Assembly: GCA_922989275.2 (NCBI GenBank)
Contig: OV277864.1
Span: forward strand, 4,650,001-4,714,000
DNA from: Gari tellinella
Lineage: Eukaryota; Mollusca; Bivalvia; Cardiida; Psammobiidae
DNA length: 64,000 bases
Direction of reading: 5' to 3'
In this document: positions 1 to 11,857 of the stretch, in pieces
Layout of the letters: the number at the start of each line of letters is the position of its first letter
Numbering within the stretch: position 1 is the first letter of the stretch
Notes under the pieces: model-generated
What the model was told of the DNA's origin: nothing
The model's database searches: none
The model's input: only the letters and a program-made list of their open reading frames with translations
Made by a program: the position numbers and the translations under genes

Positions 1-125
1 TAAATGTATCGATACGAGTGTCAAACAGTTTTGATCTAGATCAGACGCAGCGTAACTAGGTGTCTGATATGGATCCAAACTGTTTGAAATGTTGACTTAT
101 GCGACTCCGGCGGTGTAAGGGTTAA
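1..125 (-). mobile_element. Family B MITE (piggyBac-like), cut by window edge
   Basis: The hairpin (22-86) has imperfect arms from CAAACAGTTTTGATC to GGATCCAAACTGTTTG. It is followed by GTAAGGGTTAA, so a TTAA site closes the element at 122-125. The other end lies outside the window. Family assignment rests on the same order of motifs in the copies at 8167 and 48783. Confidence 0.6.
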
Positions 126-1983
126 GAAAATGTCATTCGAGTTTACACGAACTTTAATACAGATAATGCACCGAGTAATTAGGGTTCAAACCGTTTGCAA
201 TAAACTCGTAATCTCAAATTCGACTGCAGCATATAGAAATACAAACACCTTATAGTTCTAAATTAATTGACACTATTAATCAATATAACATGCATTTTCT
301 TACGACTGTATCAGCTTAATGACTGAAACGTATTTTGTATCAAGTGTTGTCGGCATTAAATGATACATATTCGAAATGTAGGTATTCATTCAAGAATTAT
401 GGAATCTAATAAAGCTGTCGTTTTACGAGACATACTGTGTTGGCTTTCTAGATGTTAAGACGTGGGAAATGGAAGGCATTAGTTCGTCTTCAAAATTGAA
501 GTAGTATGACACAAGTGATTTCACTTACAGTAACTATTAAAACAGTTATATTCACACCTCTGCATATAAGTGTGCTGGAACACGGAATATTAGCCTGTTT
601 CCCGAGAATATTGCTTTAAATATGCATGTCTTTCCACATATTCTCGAGAAAACTAAATCAAATCTGCTCGAACAACAAAAGAATTGAAACTTCATCAGCC
701 CTACGATATATTTACACTCGGAACTCAAACGATATAGAGGACGTCATGTACATTTTTTGTAAAAAGAAGATTGTTCTAAATATAACCATGCAACGTTAAG
801 AATGTACAATATTTCGCCGGATTTAGGCGACTGCGACCAAAGTTAAATGATCTCTAGTAAATTGCTACTAATGCGAGCTTTTTGTACACCTTTAAGCAGT
901 TTCTTAGAGGTTGTTCCATGTTTTTCATCAGTTATGATAATATGGATAATTGATTCAAAATATGCTACGTGAATGTCCTAATTAGTGTTCGTTCCATATT
1001 TAAACGACAAAATTGGTAATAAGGTACCAATATATCAATCATATGTTGTATAGTTGTAGAGAGGTTATGACCGGCTATATTTCATTTAGATTAGTGCCTT
1101 AAGTATTCTTTTTTTCATTCACATTGAAGTGTTACCTTGAGTCTGTTTTACATCAATTAATTTTTGTTTACCTCATGGTTATAAGCCAAATATATAAAAT
1201 AAAATGTATGCATATCGCAAGTTCCGGCAAGTACTTAGTCTCCACTACTACATATTGAATGAATATAATATGCTTATACAGCTAGATGATTTATCATTTA
1301 ACAGTATCGTTTGTCTTTACTTGATAATCTACGTTCAACTGCTGTCAAATTAAAAAATAATAGCTTGAATCTATACACTACTATGCTATTGAGACCTATA
1401 TTTGTTCAAATCTGTCACATTCCATAACTGCAAAACTAAGGCTAAAAGATTTGTCTCTTTACAAGATTTAAGCTTAGTTATACTCAGCAAAACTGTTAAA
1501 TACCCCAACATAAATATCATTTGTTATTTGAGTTTTGAATCAAATGAATTTTGTTTACACGCCAAATTATGTGTATGGAAATTCTTCATCGACTGAAACC
1601 GGTGTATGTGATGTTCAGTCAGCCGTTCCGTGTAGCCGGTACACAGGCTCGAACAAGGATAAATAGAACGTTCAAAAGAGCTGCTTTATTTTTTCACAAC
1701 TTTCACTTGAAAATATAACGCGTATACTTAAACAGTTGGCAAAAACATAAAATGGGTCCGATGTCTCTTCAAGAACGAGAACCATAGGACTCTTACAGAG
1801 CGAGCTGACCCATGCTGATGTAATTGAAAACGTCTTTCATTTTATCATCTTTATCACTGTTTCTGTCTCTGATACGCCATGGCACATGCATTGTCTGTTC
1901 AAGTAGAGTAATTTTCATCATATTTTGGTTACAGGTCGCTCACAGAATTGGGGTGAAAAGAAACGAATGGCAAAACTTCTGGT
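126..1983. other. AT-rich stretch, nothing recognised
   Basis: I see no long reading frame, no terminal inverted repeat and no hairpin of the families found elsewhere. The 64- and 93-codon frames here have no recognisable motifs and look like chance. Confidence 0.5.
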
Positions 1984-2342
1984 CACAGGGACCCAACACG
2001 ATTGAAAAACTGTCAAAAGGTATACAAATAGAGACAAGGTGTACAACTAATCGTCAGTATATTCTCGCCCTATCTCGACTCATTCGGGCATATCATGAAC
2101 AATAATTGTTGAAACGACACCCTTTTTGTATTTCTGTCCAGCTAATATAATACCCTTCCATAAAACAGAACATAAAGCCAACTGTAAGCATGCACTTTCA
2201 ACAGTAACTGCGTCTACTGACTGCAGTCACTGATTTTTGGAAAAAGGGACAGGGGTTTGTTCATAGCCGACACAGCATTGACCACTACTTAACGCTTGTT
2301 TAGGCGGTAGTATCAAAAACCCAATCGTGTTGGCTCCCTGTG
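1984..2342 (+). mobile_element. hAT-like MITE, copy 1 (359 bp)
   Basis: The ends are CACAGGGACCCAACACGATT and AATCGTGTTGGCTCCCTGTG, an inverted repeat with one mismatch in 20. Flanks are CTTCTGGT (1976-1983) and CTTCTGAC (2343-2350), an 8-bp target duplication with two differences. The interior matches the copy at 5011-5389 along most of its length. An 8-bp duplication and CAGGG-type ends point to hAT; no transposase is encoded. Confidence 0.75.
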
Positions 2343-4395
2343 CTTCTGACAAGGTATCGCAGAACCGGAAGTGTAGCAGATGACCAAAGACGTCCGCGAT
2401 TCCTGGACATAACATTCATCAGGAATTGCATCAAGTCTATGGTGGCTCGGTTCATGACTGTAGAGAGAGCTAACGGTGACACACACGTTATTGCTATAGC
2501 TCCAAAAATGTAACTTTTTGATTGGCACCGTGCCTTGTTCTTCATCTTATAAAAGCATAAATGCTCACAAACATTGTTATGTTTTCGTGGAATATTTAAC
2601 AAATGTTTATATTTCATGAATCTGAAAAACCCTTAACGTATTCACCATCCATGAAAAAGAAAATCACATCATAGTCCCTGGGGCACTTAGTAGTTTTGCC
2701 AATTATATATATATTGTTTTATGAAAGTGTTTTAAAAGTTATTGTAACTATATCACTTGAAATACTTCTTTCCGCGTTTCCGCGTAATGTGATCTGGCGA
2801 AAAATAATGAAGCAGTTACTATTTTTATCGTTTATTATTTGTTTAGTTAGTCGGTTAAATAATTGAATAATCGACAGAAAATCGCGTGATAATCAAGAAA
2901 TGATATTACTAATTACCCGGCATTATAACATTTTTTATTAAAATATTTTTAGTAGCTACATGTATTACAAATTGCATGTGTTATTACATTCAAGTAACGA
3001 CTGTCGGTAGAAATGTGTATTGACCAGGTTCTACACATTTTGTCATAAGGCAGTTTATTCTATCAAATATAAACGTTAATTAAAGACGAACTAAGCGAAT
3101 TTGAAACTGAAAGCGCCAATTCAAGTTTCAGGGGTGAATGAGTTAGCCAGTTATTGAAAGAGGTAATCCAGATCTTAAAACCAAAGTGAAATGTCTGTAT
3201 ACATAATAAATGTGGTGATTTGTTGTAATTTCAACGACGCTTTCCGACAAAGCAGTTAATCACAGACCGTTTGTGTTTCTTCCGACAAGCCCAAATGCAG
3301 CAAAACATACAACATGACAAATAGTCACCCTAAGTTATCCAACTATAGTTGAATATACGTTTGTAAGAAAATTAAGATTGTCATTTCCTTAAGGCATACA
3401 GCAAGATTAGTATTTTCTGCCGTTTCTGAATATAGGAGATAAATGCTTCTATATATAGAAACAAACACAGATACTCGGTCGTTTTGTCGAGATTTTCGAC
3501 ATCAACATCTAGTGTGAATATAGGTCATTTCTTTGGGGGAAAAGTTTGTTGTTAACTAAGAATATTTTCGTAAATTACTAATGCATTTAACACCGTTTCT
3601 TTTAACCCCTTAGTTGTCAAGCTCGACAAAAATACATGTTTCAACAGTTAAGATACAGATCAAACGCAGAGAAACATGACTTCCAATTAAGGTCCAAACT
3701 TTTCAACACTCTTATCAATACGTGTTTATTCAATCTATCTGAATTGCTACACCTTAGAACTACAAGCAAACGAAATACGAGCGTACCACGGCGATAAATG
3801 GCTTTTGGTGTCTTAAAGACAATGAACGTATAAAGTAAACCACACTGGAGTACATGTAAGATTTATAATTCTGTTCGTAATGCACTGTCATGCGAACATT
3901 ATATTATTTTGAAAACTGACAATAACTACAGTTGATCTTGTATCACAGGATCAATAATAGTCGTTTGAACATGTGTAAGTAAATGGATACAGATAACGCA
4001 TAACAGAGATTTAAGAACTTATATTTATACGACAGTAAGAAATATATCCAATATTTGATGACACTTGCTGTTAACGACATTCTAAAATATTGAAAACTAT
4101 TGTTTGGTTTGCTTTATCATGTTATATACATGTGTGGGTGTGTGTTTTATATAGTTTGAACTACATTCTCTGATATGGTAACATCTATTGTATGGACTTC
4201 TGTTTACAACAGTGAAGTCATATTCCGCTAAACATTCATTAGTCAAATTCGTCACTACCATAACATCATAAATTGAGTATCGAGTAAAATTAGTTATATT
4301 TTACAATCCTGGTTGTAAAGAGTTTTCTGTTTAACAATTGAAGTAAACACATATGGATTCAGTAATTCAAGTCAATTAATATCTAAGTGTTAGGC
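2343..4395. other. AT-rich stretch, nothing recognised
   Basis: No reading frame above about 105 codons, no named repeat and no family hairpin. The frames at 2227-2617 lie mostly over the end of the hAT-like MITE and are not credible genes. Confidence 0.5.
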
Positions 4396-4637
4396 CAGGG
4401 CTGCCATTTCTCCGGATTTTTCCTAAATCTTCGGATTTTTTTTCTAGTACATGGTAGCTTAAAACAGACTGAAAGTAAAGCAGAATGCGTCTGCTTTACT
4501 TCCAGCCTGCTTTAAGCAGGCACGTGTCAACAAAACTAGAAACAGGCGAGGGGTAAAGGTACGATTCGTAAAATCGCACTTGAAAAATGCAAATTTGGAA
4601 TTCTTAGGATTGTTCATGTCAACTTATGGCAGCCCTG
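4396..4637 (+). mobile_element. hAT-like MITE with GGCTGCCAT ends, copy 1 (242 bp)
   Basis: Ends are CAGGGCTGCCAT and ATGGCAGCCCTG. Flanks TGTTAGGC (4388-4395) and TGCTAGGC (4638-4645) form an 8-bp target duplication with one change. The centre holds hairpin module 2: CTGAAAGTAAAGCAGAATGC meeting GTCTGCTTTACTTCCAGCC and ending in TGCTTTAAGCAG. Other copies are at 16767-16985 (inverted) and 61506-62386 (split). Confidence 0.8.
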
Positions 4638-4949
4638 TGCTAGGCAGATGTTGACAGTGCCATTTATCATCCTATTAGACGTCCCCGCTTATTATGTTTC
4701 ATAAATATTGCCAGAAGGTAGTAAGGCATGGTAATTATCTGACACCTCTAAGCTTAAATTGCTCTATCTCTAGGCTTGTGATATATTGTCTTCTAGGGGC
4801 CCGTTACGTTACACATTGGTAAAAAGTGTGTAGGTAAAGCAACTTGAAGTTTTAAAGCAAATATTCTGCTTTATTTAATCATGCTGAACGATGTTAAATG
4901 CGATGATACCAACAATGCTTCTAAAAGTGTTTATGAAGAGTTTGTACCA

Positions 4950-5425
4950 CAGTGCTCCCTTTCTACAACGACACCTAAATGGAGACAGAGAGTGTGTGTG
5001 TTGTTCGGAGCACAGGGACCTGACACGATTGATTTTGAGAGAAACAAAATGGCAGAAGGTATGTATAGAGTCAAGGGGTACAACTGATTGTCAGTATATT
5101 ATCACCCTATCTCGACAAAACCCGGACATTTCATGATAAATAATTGATCAAACGACAACCTATTTGCATTTCTGTCTAGCTAATATAATACCCTTCCATA
5201 AAAACATAACATAAAGCCAACTGTAAGCATGCACTTTCAACAGTTACTGCGTCTACTCAATGGAATCACCGATTTTTGGAAAACGGGACAGGGGTTCGTC
5301 CATAGGGGACACAGCATTGTCCACTACTGTACGCTTGTTTAGGCGGTAATATCGAACATGACAGTCACACAGTTCCATAGGTCCCTGTGGTTCGGAGGGA
5401 GTCGTTATAGGGAGGGAAAATTAAG
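4950..5425 (-). mobile_element. Family E MITE, partial, carrying a nested hAT-like insert
   Basis: CAGTGCTCCCTTTCTACAAC at the left and GGAGTCGTTATAGGGAGG after 5397 match the outer part of the family E copies at 34943-35283 and 40697-41054. In those copies the two parts are contiguous; here they are separated by the element at 5011-5389. The rest of the family E interior, including its hairpin, is missing. Confidence 0.65.
5011..5389 (+). mobile_element. hAT-like MITE, copy 2 (379 bp) with perfect 8-bp target duplication
   Basis: Starts CACAGGGACCTGACACGATT and ends AGGTCCCTGTG. It is flanked by identical GTTCGGAG at 5003-5010 and 5390-5397. The unoccupied form of this target, with a single copy of the 8 bp, is visible in family E at 35222-35232 and 40988-41000 (as its reverse complement CTCCGAAC). 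This is direct evidence for the element boundaries. Confidence 0.88.
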
Positions 5426-5552
5426 ACTTCCTTTTGGCTGCGAATCAGCGAGTGAGATGAAAATCACCTATTTGGCTTCCTTTATAGTTCTGCGCAGAGG
5501 GGATAATTTTGGCAAAAAAAACCCTAAAACTACACAGACCCTATGACAATTA

Positions 5553-5799
5553 CAGTGGAGAATATGTTATTCTTTCCCGTTTAAACGGAAACGTACGCAA
5601 ACGCAAAGCGCTAAAACGTAGAAAAGAACAACTTTTGGACAATTCTGATATTTCATGTTTATCTTGGTGGCACACAGTTTGGAGCCTGATCAGACGCCGG
5701 GTTACCCGGCGTCTGATCTGGCTCCAAACTGTTTGCACTGCAAATAATAGTTTTAGCGTAAAACGCGTTTATTGGGAAAGAATAACGTTTTCTCCACTG
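5553..5799 (+). mobile_element. Family A MITE (Tc1/mariner-like), full length
   Basis: Flanked by TA at 5551-5552 and 5800-5801. Left end CAGTGGAGAATATGTTATTC, right end GAATAACGTTTTCTCCACTG; about 28 bp of terminal inverted repeat includes TTATTCTTTCCC. The middle is the 65-nt hairpin with GTTTGGAGCC arms and a GGGTTACCC apex. There is no coding capacity: the short frames seen on both strands of every copy arise because the palindrome reads alike both ways. TA duplication and CAGTG ends suggest mobilisation by a Tc1/mariner transposase, which is not in the window. Confidence 0.85.
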
Positions 5800-5801
5800 T
5801 A

Positions 5802-6161
5802 AGCCCGAGAACCGCGACAAGCTAGGATGACACATCAACAGGGATGCAATTTCCATGACCACATTAAAAGATTATAAAAAGTGTAAAGCATTTTACACAA
5901 AGGCCCTAAATGAATCGAATTACACAGCTGTTAACAATTTGATTTGATAGCAAACGTAAAGTGTTTCTTCTTCTGCAACTGATACAAATAATCCTGGAAA
6001 TACTAACAGAGTTATCTCCGCTTTAGTTTATATGGTATGAGTGTAATCGAAGCTAAAAACACATAAAGAAATCATTATTGCATGTCATCATTTACCAAAA
6101 TTGCTATGGGGACACGCCTATTCATATTGCAATGGTGTTACAAACAATAAATGCACATGTG
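5802..6161. other. Unassigned spacer
   Basis: No repeat end, hairpin or plausible reading frame seen. Confidence 0.4.
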
Positions 6162-7138
6162 ACCCGCCACACGAAAAGGGCCCTTCAGCGTGAAAACAAT
6201 CAAAACTGGTATTTTCATGGTAAACTGTAGACACATCCTTCCTCTATCTGAAATTGGGAATCATTTTGCTGATATCATTACCTAAATGCCATTTTTTCGA
6301 GTTTAGTTACCCCACCCATCGCTTTAAACATGAAAAATTAAGTATCTCGATATTGATAATTTTGCTTAAATTATGCAACATATAATGAAACATTATACAC
6401 GATCTTTAGATCTTAAACTGTAGAACATTCTTACCGATTTCTATACGCGGCATTCACCTTTCTAAGAATCGTCTAATGTTTTAATTTACCCCACAAACTC
6501 TTTTTAACATAGAGAAGTACAAGTCTTGATACTATTTGTGTACTACATGTAGGAGTAGATTCTAGATCTAGTCCCTGGACACAACCCATTTTATTGTTCA
6601 ATTGTTTAAAGAAAGGATGGGTTTAAATAACTGTAATTCACTTCGTTTACTAGATCCAGATATTGTGTTTATTCGTCGTTCGTCAGATCATTTAAACTCA
6701 GAACACAGTGAGAAGATACATGTAAATTTAGCCGTGCTTTCATTTACGACTCTTCAGTTAGCCTTGCTAGCCATATTCAAACAAAAAAAATCAAATTTCA
6801 TCATATTAATGATCCCTAGAATCTTGAAACAATCAAGTAGATCTAGATCTATATACACGTTACATTACGATATTTACATTAGAGAGATACACTAGATTGA
6901 TAAGGCATTCGCTGATAAATGCATGTTTGCGACAATGAATCGCTACAGGAAAATGTTGAAAAATGAGCTATTGACTTGTTGAAAGTATCGATTAGATGCC
7001 ACTCATTTTAAATTGTGATTTCTGCATTTAAATTAGTTGTAGTTTATTCACAGCGTACGTCATGTGGGTTAAATAGACGTTTTCGTTGTACGAACTTGGA
7101 CGTCGTTTTTCTCCAAATGACCTTTTCGCGTGGCGGGT
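6162..7138. mobile_element. Possible 1-kb element with inverted ends
   Basis: ACCCGCCACACGAAAAGG at 6162 and CCTTTTCGCGTGGCGGGT ending at 7138 are inverted repeats with one mismatch in 18. The 1-kb interior is AT-rich with no transposase; a 97-codon frame (6602-6895) has no motif. I could not define a clean target duplication, so this may be a non-autonomous element or a pair of related ends. Confidence 0.45.
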
Positions 7139-8162
7139 TATGTGGATAAACGATAGGTGAATATATGTAATTAGAGAGAGGGCGGAATCCATCATTCATA
7201 AATTCACCCAGGGTAGGAATAATTCAACTTCTGAAATGGATACTAATGATGTAAAGTTATATTTTACTTTCGGATGTTTAAGTAAATGGCAGTATCTGTA
7301 TGACCTGTTCGGTAAAGGTAATTTAAGCATGTGAGGGGTAGAACTTGGGGATTAAAACCGAATATTGCTAAAAGCTGTTTGATTTTAGAATGTATGCACT
7401 TCAATACAAGTAAATAGGGTCTAATCACCTCTAGCTTGTTTGAAAATGTGTCGCATTTTTGTGTCACCTGCTATAGGCAGCGGTGGCACTTAGGGATCAC
7501 TTTTCTGGCGTCTGTCTGTCTGTCCGTCCGTCTGTCTGTCCGTCACGCTTTTTTAACCATGCTTCAATACTCCTATTCAACTGAAGCTTTTAAGATGACA
7601 CTTTATTTATGGAAATACCCTGAGAAGTGGAATTGTATTGTGAGAGTTATTTCAACATTCTGAAGCAGCCTCTCATTCCCCCGGTCTGTGAAGGATTCCG
7701 TGTAAGGCCGTCGGAAAACTTTCCAAGACTTGAAACCAACGACAATATTGACCGATTGTCCATGGTGCACTACGTTTCGAGCAAACGTGGCTGCCGTGGC
7801 TTCCGGGAAGATAACGTAAACGTAGCACTTAGTAGTGTAATCATCTTGTTTTTTTTTTAAATGTTCCCATTGCTCTTAGAAGTAACCTGCCAGTAACACC
7901 AAACTATTAACACACTAGAAGTATTTAATTGTGTAGGACACTACAGGAGGATTATTCATTTGGTCACAGCATATACACATGATTTGCAACTTCTCTTCGT
8001 CTTATATCTATCATTGGTGCTTCAATTATTCTATTATTGTTGAATCAGAAATACGATGAGTTTATATTCCTGTATTGAACCGATTCCGATTTCAATCAAT
8101 AATGCACAACCAAATTCCATTCTTCGTCAATAAACTGGCAATGAAATTTATACTTCAGTGTG
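7139..8162. repeat. Spacer with a (GTCT/GTCC)n tract
   Basis: 7505-7545 is a run of GTCTGTCTGTCCGTCC-type tetramers inside a segment (about 7470-7860) that resembles a dispersed repeat I associate with bivalve genomes. Frames of 75-77 codons cross it but carry no motif. The remainder is unassigned. Confidence 0.4.
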
Positions 8163-8377
8163 TTAACCCCTGCACTGCCTTACCCCCAAGTCCAGTAGTT
8201 ATTCGCAAACAGTTTGGATCATGATCAGACGCCGCGTTATGCGGCGTCTGATCAGGATCCAAACTGTTTGACACTCGTGTCAATATTTCTTAAGTCAAAA
8301 TACCGAAAAATTGATTTTTAGAAATAGAAGCAGATGACAATTGTTTAAATTTGATGACGTCATGGCAGTGAAGGGGG
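8163..8377 (+). mobile_element. Family B MITE carrying a CRE-type palindrome
   Basis: TTAACCCCTGCACTGCC opens it at 8163 and GGCAGTGAAGGGG closes it, an inverted repeat typical of the family. The hairpin at 8206-8270 has GTTTGGATC arms and a GCGTTATGC apex. TGACGTCA lies just inside the right end. TTAA plus CCC ends resemble piggyBac. The right TTAA is not intact. Confidence 0.7.
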
Positions 8378-9061
8378 GAAGGGTGTATTGATGCCACTTA
8401 AAGAACGTTCATTAAACTCATGAGATCATCATTTCCCTGTCAAGAAGGGGATTGCCAGAGCCACAGGTTTTCGGCGCGTAAGCTATGACCCCCCCCCCCC
8501 CCCTCGCTGCTACCCCCCATAAATCTTTCAAAACGAGTCAAAATACATCCATATGTTCAACAAACATCCTTAACAAATGTTTCAAGAAGTTTCAAGAAGT
8601 TTCAAAAAAAATAATTTTTTTTCGTATCATGTATGTATACAATGAGAAGGTGGATGTGTATTCAGGGCCATCAACTTCCCAACCTTGTCATTTTGTCATT
8701 TTTGGGCCGATTTTGACAAATGATGGCTAATTATTTACATTTAACAGTTCTGTTCAAAGAAAGTTAGCTCACAGCCCAAGCAAGACACGAGCACAAGTGA
8801 AGAAATAAAAAGTTCGATAGGCACCTTATATCGGAATCCTTCTGTCACCTTAATTTTTGGACTTGTTCGTCAGTCATTCACTGATTCAGCGATTAACAAG
8901 TGCATTTGCGACCATGCATTACACCATGGTACGGGTAATTAATAGAAAATGAAATATATAATAAATACCTTTTGAATTATCGGTAAATGAGCATTTTCTG
9001 TTACGAAATAAATTTCTAGATAACTTTCGTTTAGTTTCGGTTGACAAACGGATATGATATC
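8378..9061. repeat. Spacer with a 15-C homopolymer
   Basis: A run of 15 C lies at 8489-8503. The 81-codon frame crossing it (8485-8730) begins in the homopolymer and is not credible. Nothing else recognised. Confidence 0.4.
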
Positions 9062-9294
9062 ATTGGTCGTATTCGAATCATTCAATTTGTTGTCAACGAA
9101 AACTAGGCGGAGCAAATGCTCGAAGATTTACTGATGACAACGTTTTTGACCCGACTCGAATCGAAATTGTGGTCAACAATTTGATGGTTTGACAACATTT
9201 TGTCAACGGAAAACATCAAGTGGTGATTCGAATAGATCCTGTTGACAACACGTCCAACTAACGTGGTAGTTGTCCTGATTCGAATACGACCAAT
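9062..9294. mobile_element. Small element with 19-bp perfect inverted ends (233 bp)
   Basis: ATTGGTCGTATTCGAATCA at 9062-9080 is the exact reverse complement of 9276-9294. The interior repeats TTGTCAAC/GTTGACAA motifs in both orientations, so most of it folds back on itself. No clear target duplication was seen and the superfamily is unknown. No other copy in the window. Confidence 0.65.
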
Positions 9295-9857
9295 TGAGGC
9301 GATTGACTTTTGCGTCATTTCCTGCTTTGAAGCTGGTTCTCGGGTTCGCTAGAATGATAATAGTTTGACTGGGCAACCAGTCGTTTGTTTGGGAAAATTT
9401 TGCGTGACAGATGGTTTCCGAATAAGGGGTCTCCCCACCCTTCGAGTCCCCATGCGCGTATTCGCCGATTGCTTTGAATTTTTTACCAATTATCGTCAAA
9501 GAAAACTGTTTGCTGTAAACAATGAGCCATCATCTGTCCAGATCGTCCAAGATTTGACAAAATGACAGGGTTGTGAACTTGAGGGTTGCTTCTGCAAGGC
9601 GCTTTTTCATGGCAGCCTTTACTATTTTACTTATAAATTAGCAAAAAAAAAATTTTTTTTAATTTCACGAAACTTCAGGAAATGTTCTTTTATGATGATT
9701 ATTGAATGTATGGATAGATTTTAGGGTATTTTATCCACGTTTGGTCGTGGTGGAGGGGGGTTATAGCAGCTAGGGGTAGTGTCATAGCCAACGGGCCGAA
9801 TGCCTATGGCCAGAGCCTGTAATATTACTGTTTCCACGCGAAGCTGTTTTGGTTTTA
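9295..9857. other. Spacer, nothing recognised
   Basis: Short frames of 66 and 98 codons overlap on opposite strands with no motif. No named repeat. Confidence 0.4.
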
Positions 9858-9872
9858 TGACATTCACGAGTA

Positions 9873-10114
9873 CAGTGAAATACGTTATTATTTGCTATGT
9901 ATACGCAAACGAAACGCAAACGCATTACAATTAACTAAAGAAAAAGACACCAATCTTACAATTCTGAATTCTAAATTTAATCTGAATGGCAAACAGTTTA
10001 AAGTCTGATCCGACGCTGGGTTTACCCGCGTCTGATTTTTCTCCAAACTGTTTGCAATGAAAATTAAAAATTTAGTATAAACGCGTTTATCGGGAAAGAA
10101 AAACGTCCTCATTG
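9873..10114 (+). mobile_element. Divergent family A copy (A2), unit 1
   Basis: Starts TA|CAGTGAAATACGTTATT and ends GTCCTCATTG|TA. The hairpin arms read GTTTAAAGTCTGATCCGACG, with weaker pairing than standard A. Differences from the consensus are spread along it, so it is older. Confidence 0.7.
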
Positions 10115-10612
10115 TACATGTAAGGAGCTAGGGCTCGACTGAATATTGATCTTGACTGGCCTAAAGCTGTCATTTGGAATGTCAGTTTGAATTAGAAAAA
10201 CTTGTATTAGGTTGGGTAATGCTTTTAGGTTTAGCTACATTAAATATATTTCCAAAACGGAGTATAAATGATTCAGTATAGAATATACAACAGTGACTTT
10301 ATAGTATCTACATCAATAATATCCGTAAAATCAAGTTTACAAGTACATGTAGACTCTAAGGCTTTGTAACTAATTGCATTATATAAAGTGTATGTTCCAC
10401 TAATCTACTCATAATATTTCATATGAACAATGTATGTTTGTTATTACATCTAGTTAATTTCTTATTAATTAGGAATGGTTTTAAAACTAAATTGCCAAAT
10501 GACAATATTACATGCCATAACTGTCCTCTAGGAGCTCTCCGATCTTAGTCTGTCTGCTCTGTTTGCATAGGTGAAAAAACAACACAAATAAAGAATGTGT
10601 TAACAGAAGATA

Positions 10613-10858
10613 CAGTGGAGAATGTGTTATTCTTTCCCAATAAACGCGTTTACGCTAAAACTATTATTTGTAGTGCAAACAGTTTGGAGCCAGATCAGAC
10701 GCCGGGTAACCCGGCGTCTGACCAGGCTCCAAACTGTTTGCCACCAAGATAAACATGAAATATCAGAATTGTCCAAAAGTTGTTCTTTTCTACGTTTTAG
10801 CTCGTCGCGTTTGCGCACGTTTGCGTTTAAACGGGAAAGAATAACAGATTATCCACTG
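10613..10858 (-). mobile_element. Family A MITE, unit 1
   Basis: Intact TA-flanked ends; hairpin with GTTTGGAGCCAGATCAG and a GGGTAACCC apex. Its right TA joins directly to the start of tandem unit 2. Confidence 0.85.
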
Positions 10859-10875
10859 TATGACATTCACGAGTA

Positions 10876-11117
10876 CAGTGAAATACGTTATTATTTGCTA
10901 TTTATACGCAAACAAAACTCAAACGCATTACAATTAACTAAAGAAAATGACACCAATCTTACAATTCTGAATTCTAAATTTAATCTGAATGGCAAACAGT
11001 TTAAAGTCTGATCCGACGCTGGGTTTACACGCGTCTGATTTTTCTCCAAACTGTTTGCAATGAAAATTAAAAATTTAGTATAAACGCGTTTATCGGGAAA
11101 GAAAAACGTCCTCATTG
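10876..11117 (+). mobile_element. Divergent family A copy (A2), unit 2
   Basis: Duplicate of 9873-10114 with a few substitutions, for example GGGTTTACACG at the apex instead of GGGTTTACCCG. Confidence 0.7.
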
Positions 11118-11610
11118 TAAGGAGCTAGGGCTCGACTGAATATTGATCTTGACTGGCCTGAAGCTGTCATTTGGAATGTCAGTTTGAATTAGAAAAACTT
11201 GTATTAGGTTGGGTAATGCTTTTAGGTTTAGCTACATTAAATATATTTCCAAAACGGAGTATAAATGATTCCGTATAGAATATACAACAGTGACTTTATA
11301 GTATCAACATCAATAATATCCGTAAAATCAAGTTTACAAGTACATGTAGACTCTAAGGCTTTGTAACTAATTGCATTATATAAAGTGTATGTTCCACTAA
11401 TCTACTCATAATAGTTCATATGAACAATGTATGTTTGTTATTACATCTAGTTAATTTCTCATTAATTAGGAATGGTTTTAAAACTAAATTGCCAAATGAC
11501 AATATTACATGCCATAACTGTCCTCTAGGAGCTCTCCGATCTTAGTCTGTCTGCTCTGTTTGCATAGGTGAAAAAAACAACACAAATAAAGAATGTGTTA
11601 ACAGAAGATA

Positions 11611-11857
11611 CAGTGGAGAATGTGTTATTCTTTCCCAATAAACGCGTTTACGCTAAAAACTATTATTTGCAGTGCAAACAGTTTGGAGCCAGATCAGACG
11701 CCGGGTAACCCGGCGTCTGATCAGGCTCCAAACTGTTTGCCACCAAGATAAACAAGAATTATCAGAATTGTCCAAAAGTTGTTCTTTTCTACGTTTTAGT
11801 GCTTTGCGTTTGCGTACGTTTGCGTTTAAAAGGGAAAGAATAACAGATTATCCACTG
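11611..11857 (-). mobile_element. Family A MITE, unit 2
   Basis: Duplicate of 10613-10858 with a few differences (AACAAGAATTATC for AACATGAAATATC). TA on both sides. Unique DNA follows. Confidence 0.85.

Larger units (their letters stand above)
9858..11857 (+). repeat. Direct tandem duplication, two units of about 1.0 kb
   Basis: Unit 1 runs from TATGACATTCACGAG (about 9858) to the right end of the family A copy at 10858. Unit 2 repeats the same order up to 11857. Matching points are about 1000 bp apart: TACAGTGAAA at 9871 and 10874, TACAGTGGAG at 10611 and 11609. The units are nearly identical, so the duplication is recent. Each holds one divergent A copy, about 500 bp of unique sequence and one standard A copy. 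Confidence 0.9.

Noticed and set aside
1984..2342. Possible LTR or retroviral relic between similar 1984 and 5011 segments
   Set aside because: The two segments are separate copies of one small element, each with its own inverted ends and target duplication. They are not a pair of long terminal repeats around a coding interior.
8206..8270. Palindromes as rho-independent terminators or CRISPR repeats
   Set aside because: Eukaryotic context, no T tract, no regular spacing, and each lies at a fixed place within a transposon.
10622..11011. 129-codon and similar 62-136-codon frames throughout, containing VWSQIRRRVTRRLIRLQTV-like text
   Set aside because: They are translations of the family A hairpin region. 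Because the palindrome reads alike on both strands, the same peptide appears from many copies and both directions. No start context or domain supports a protein.
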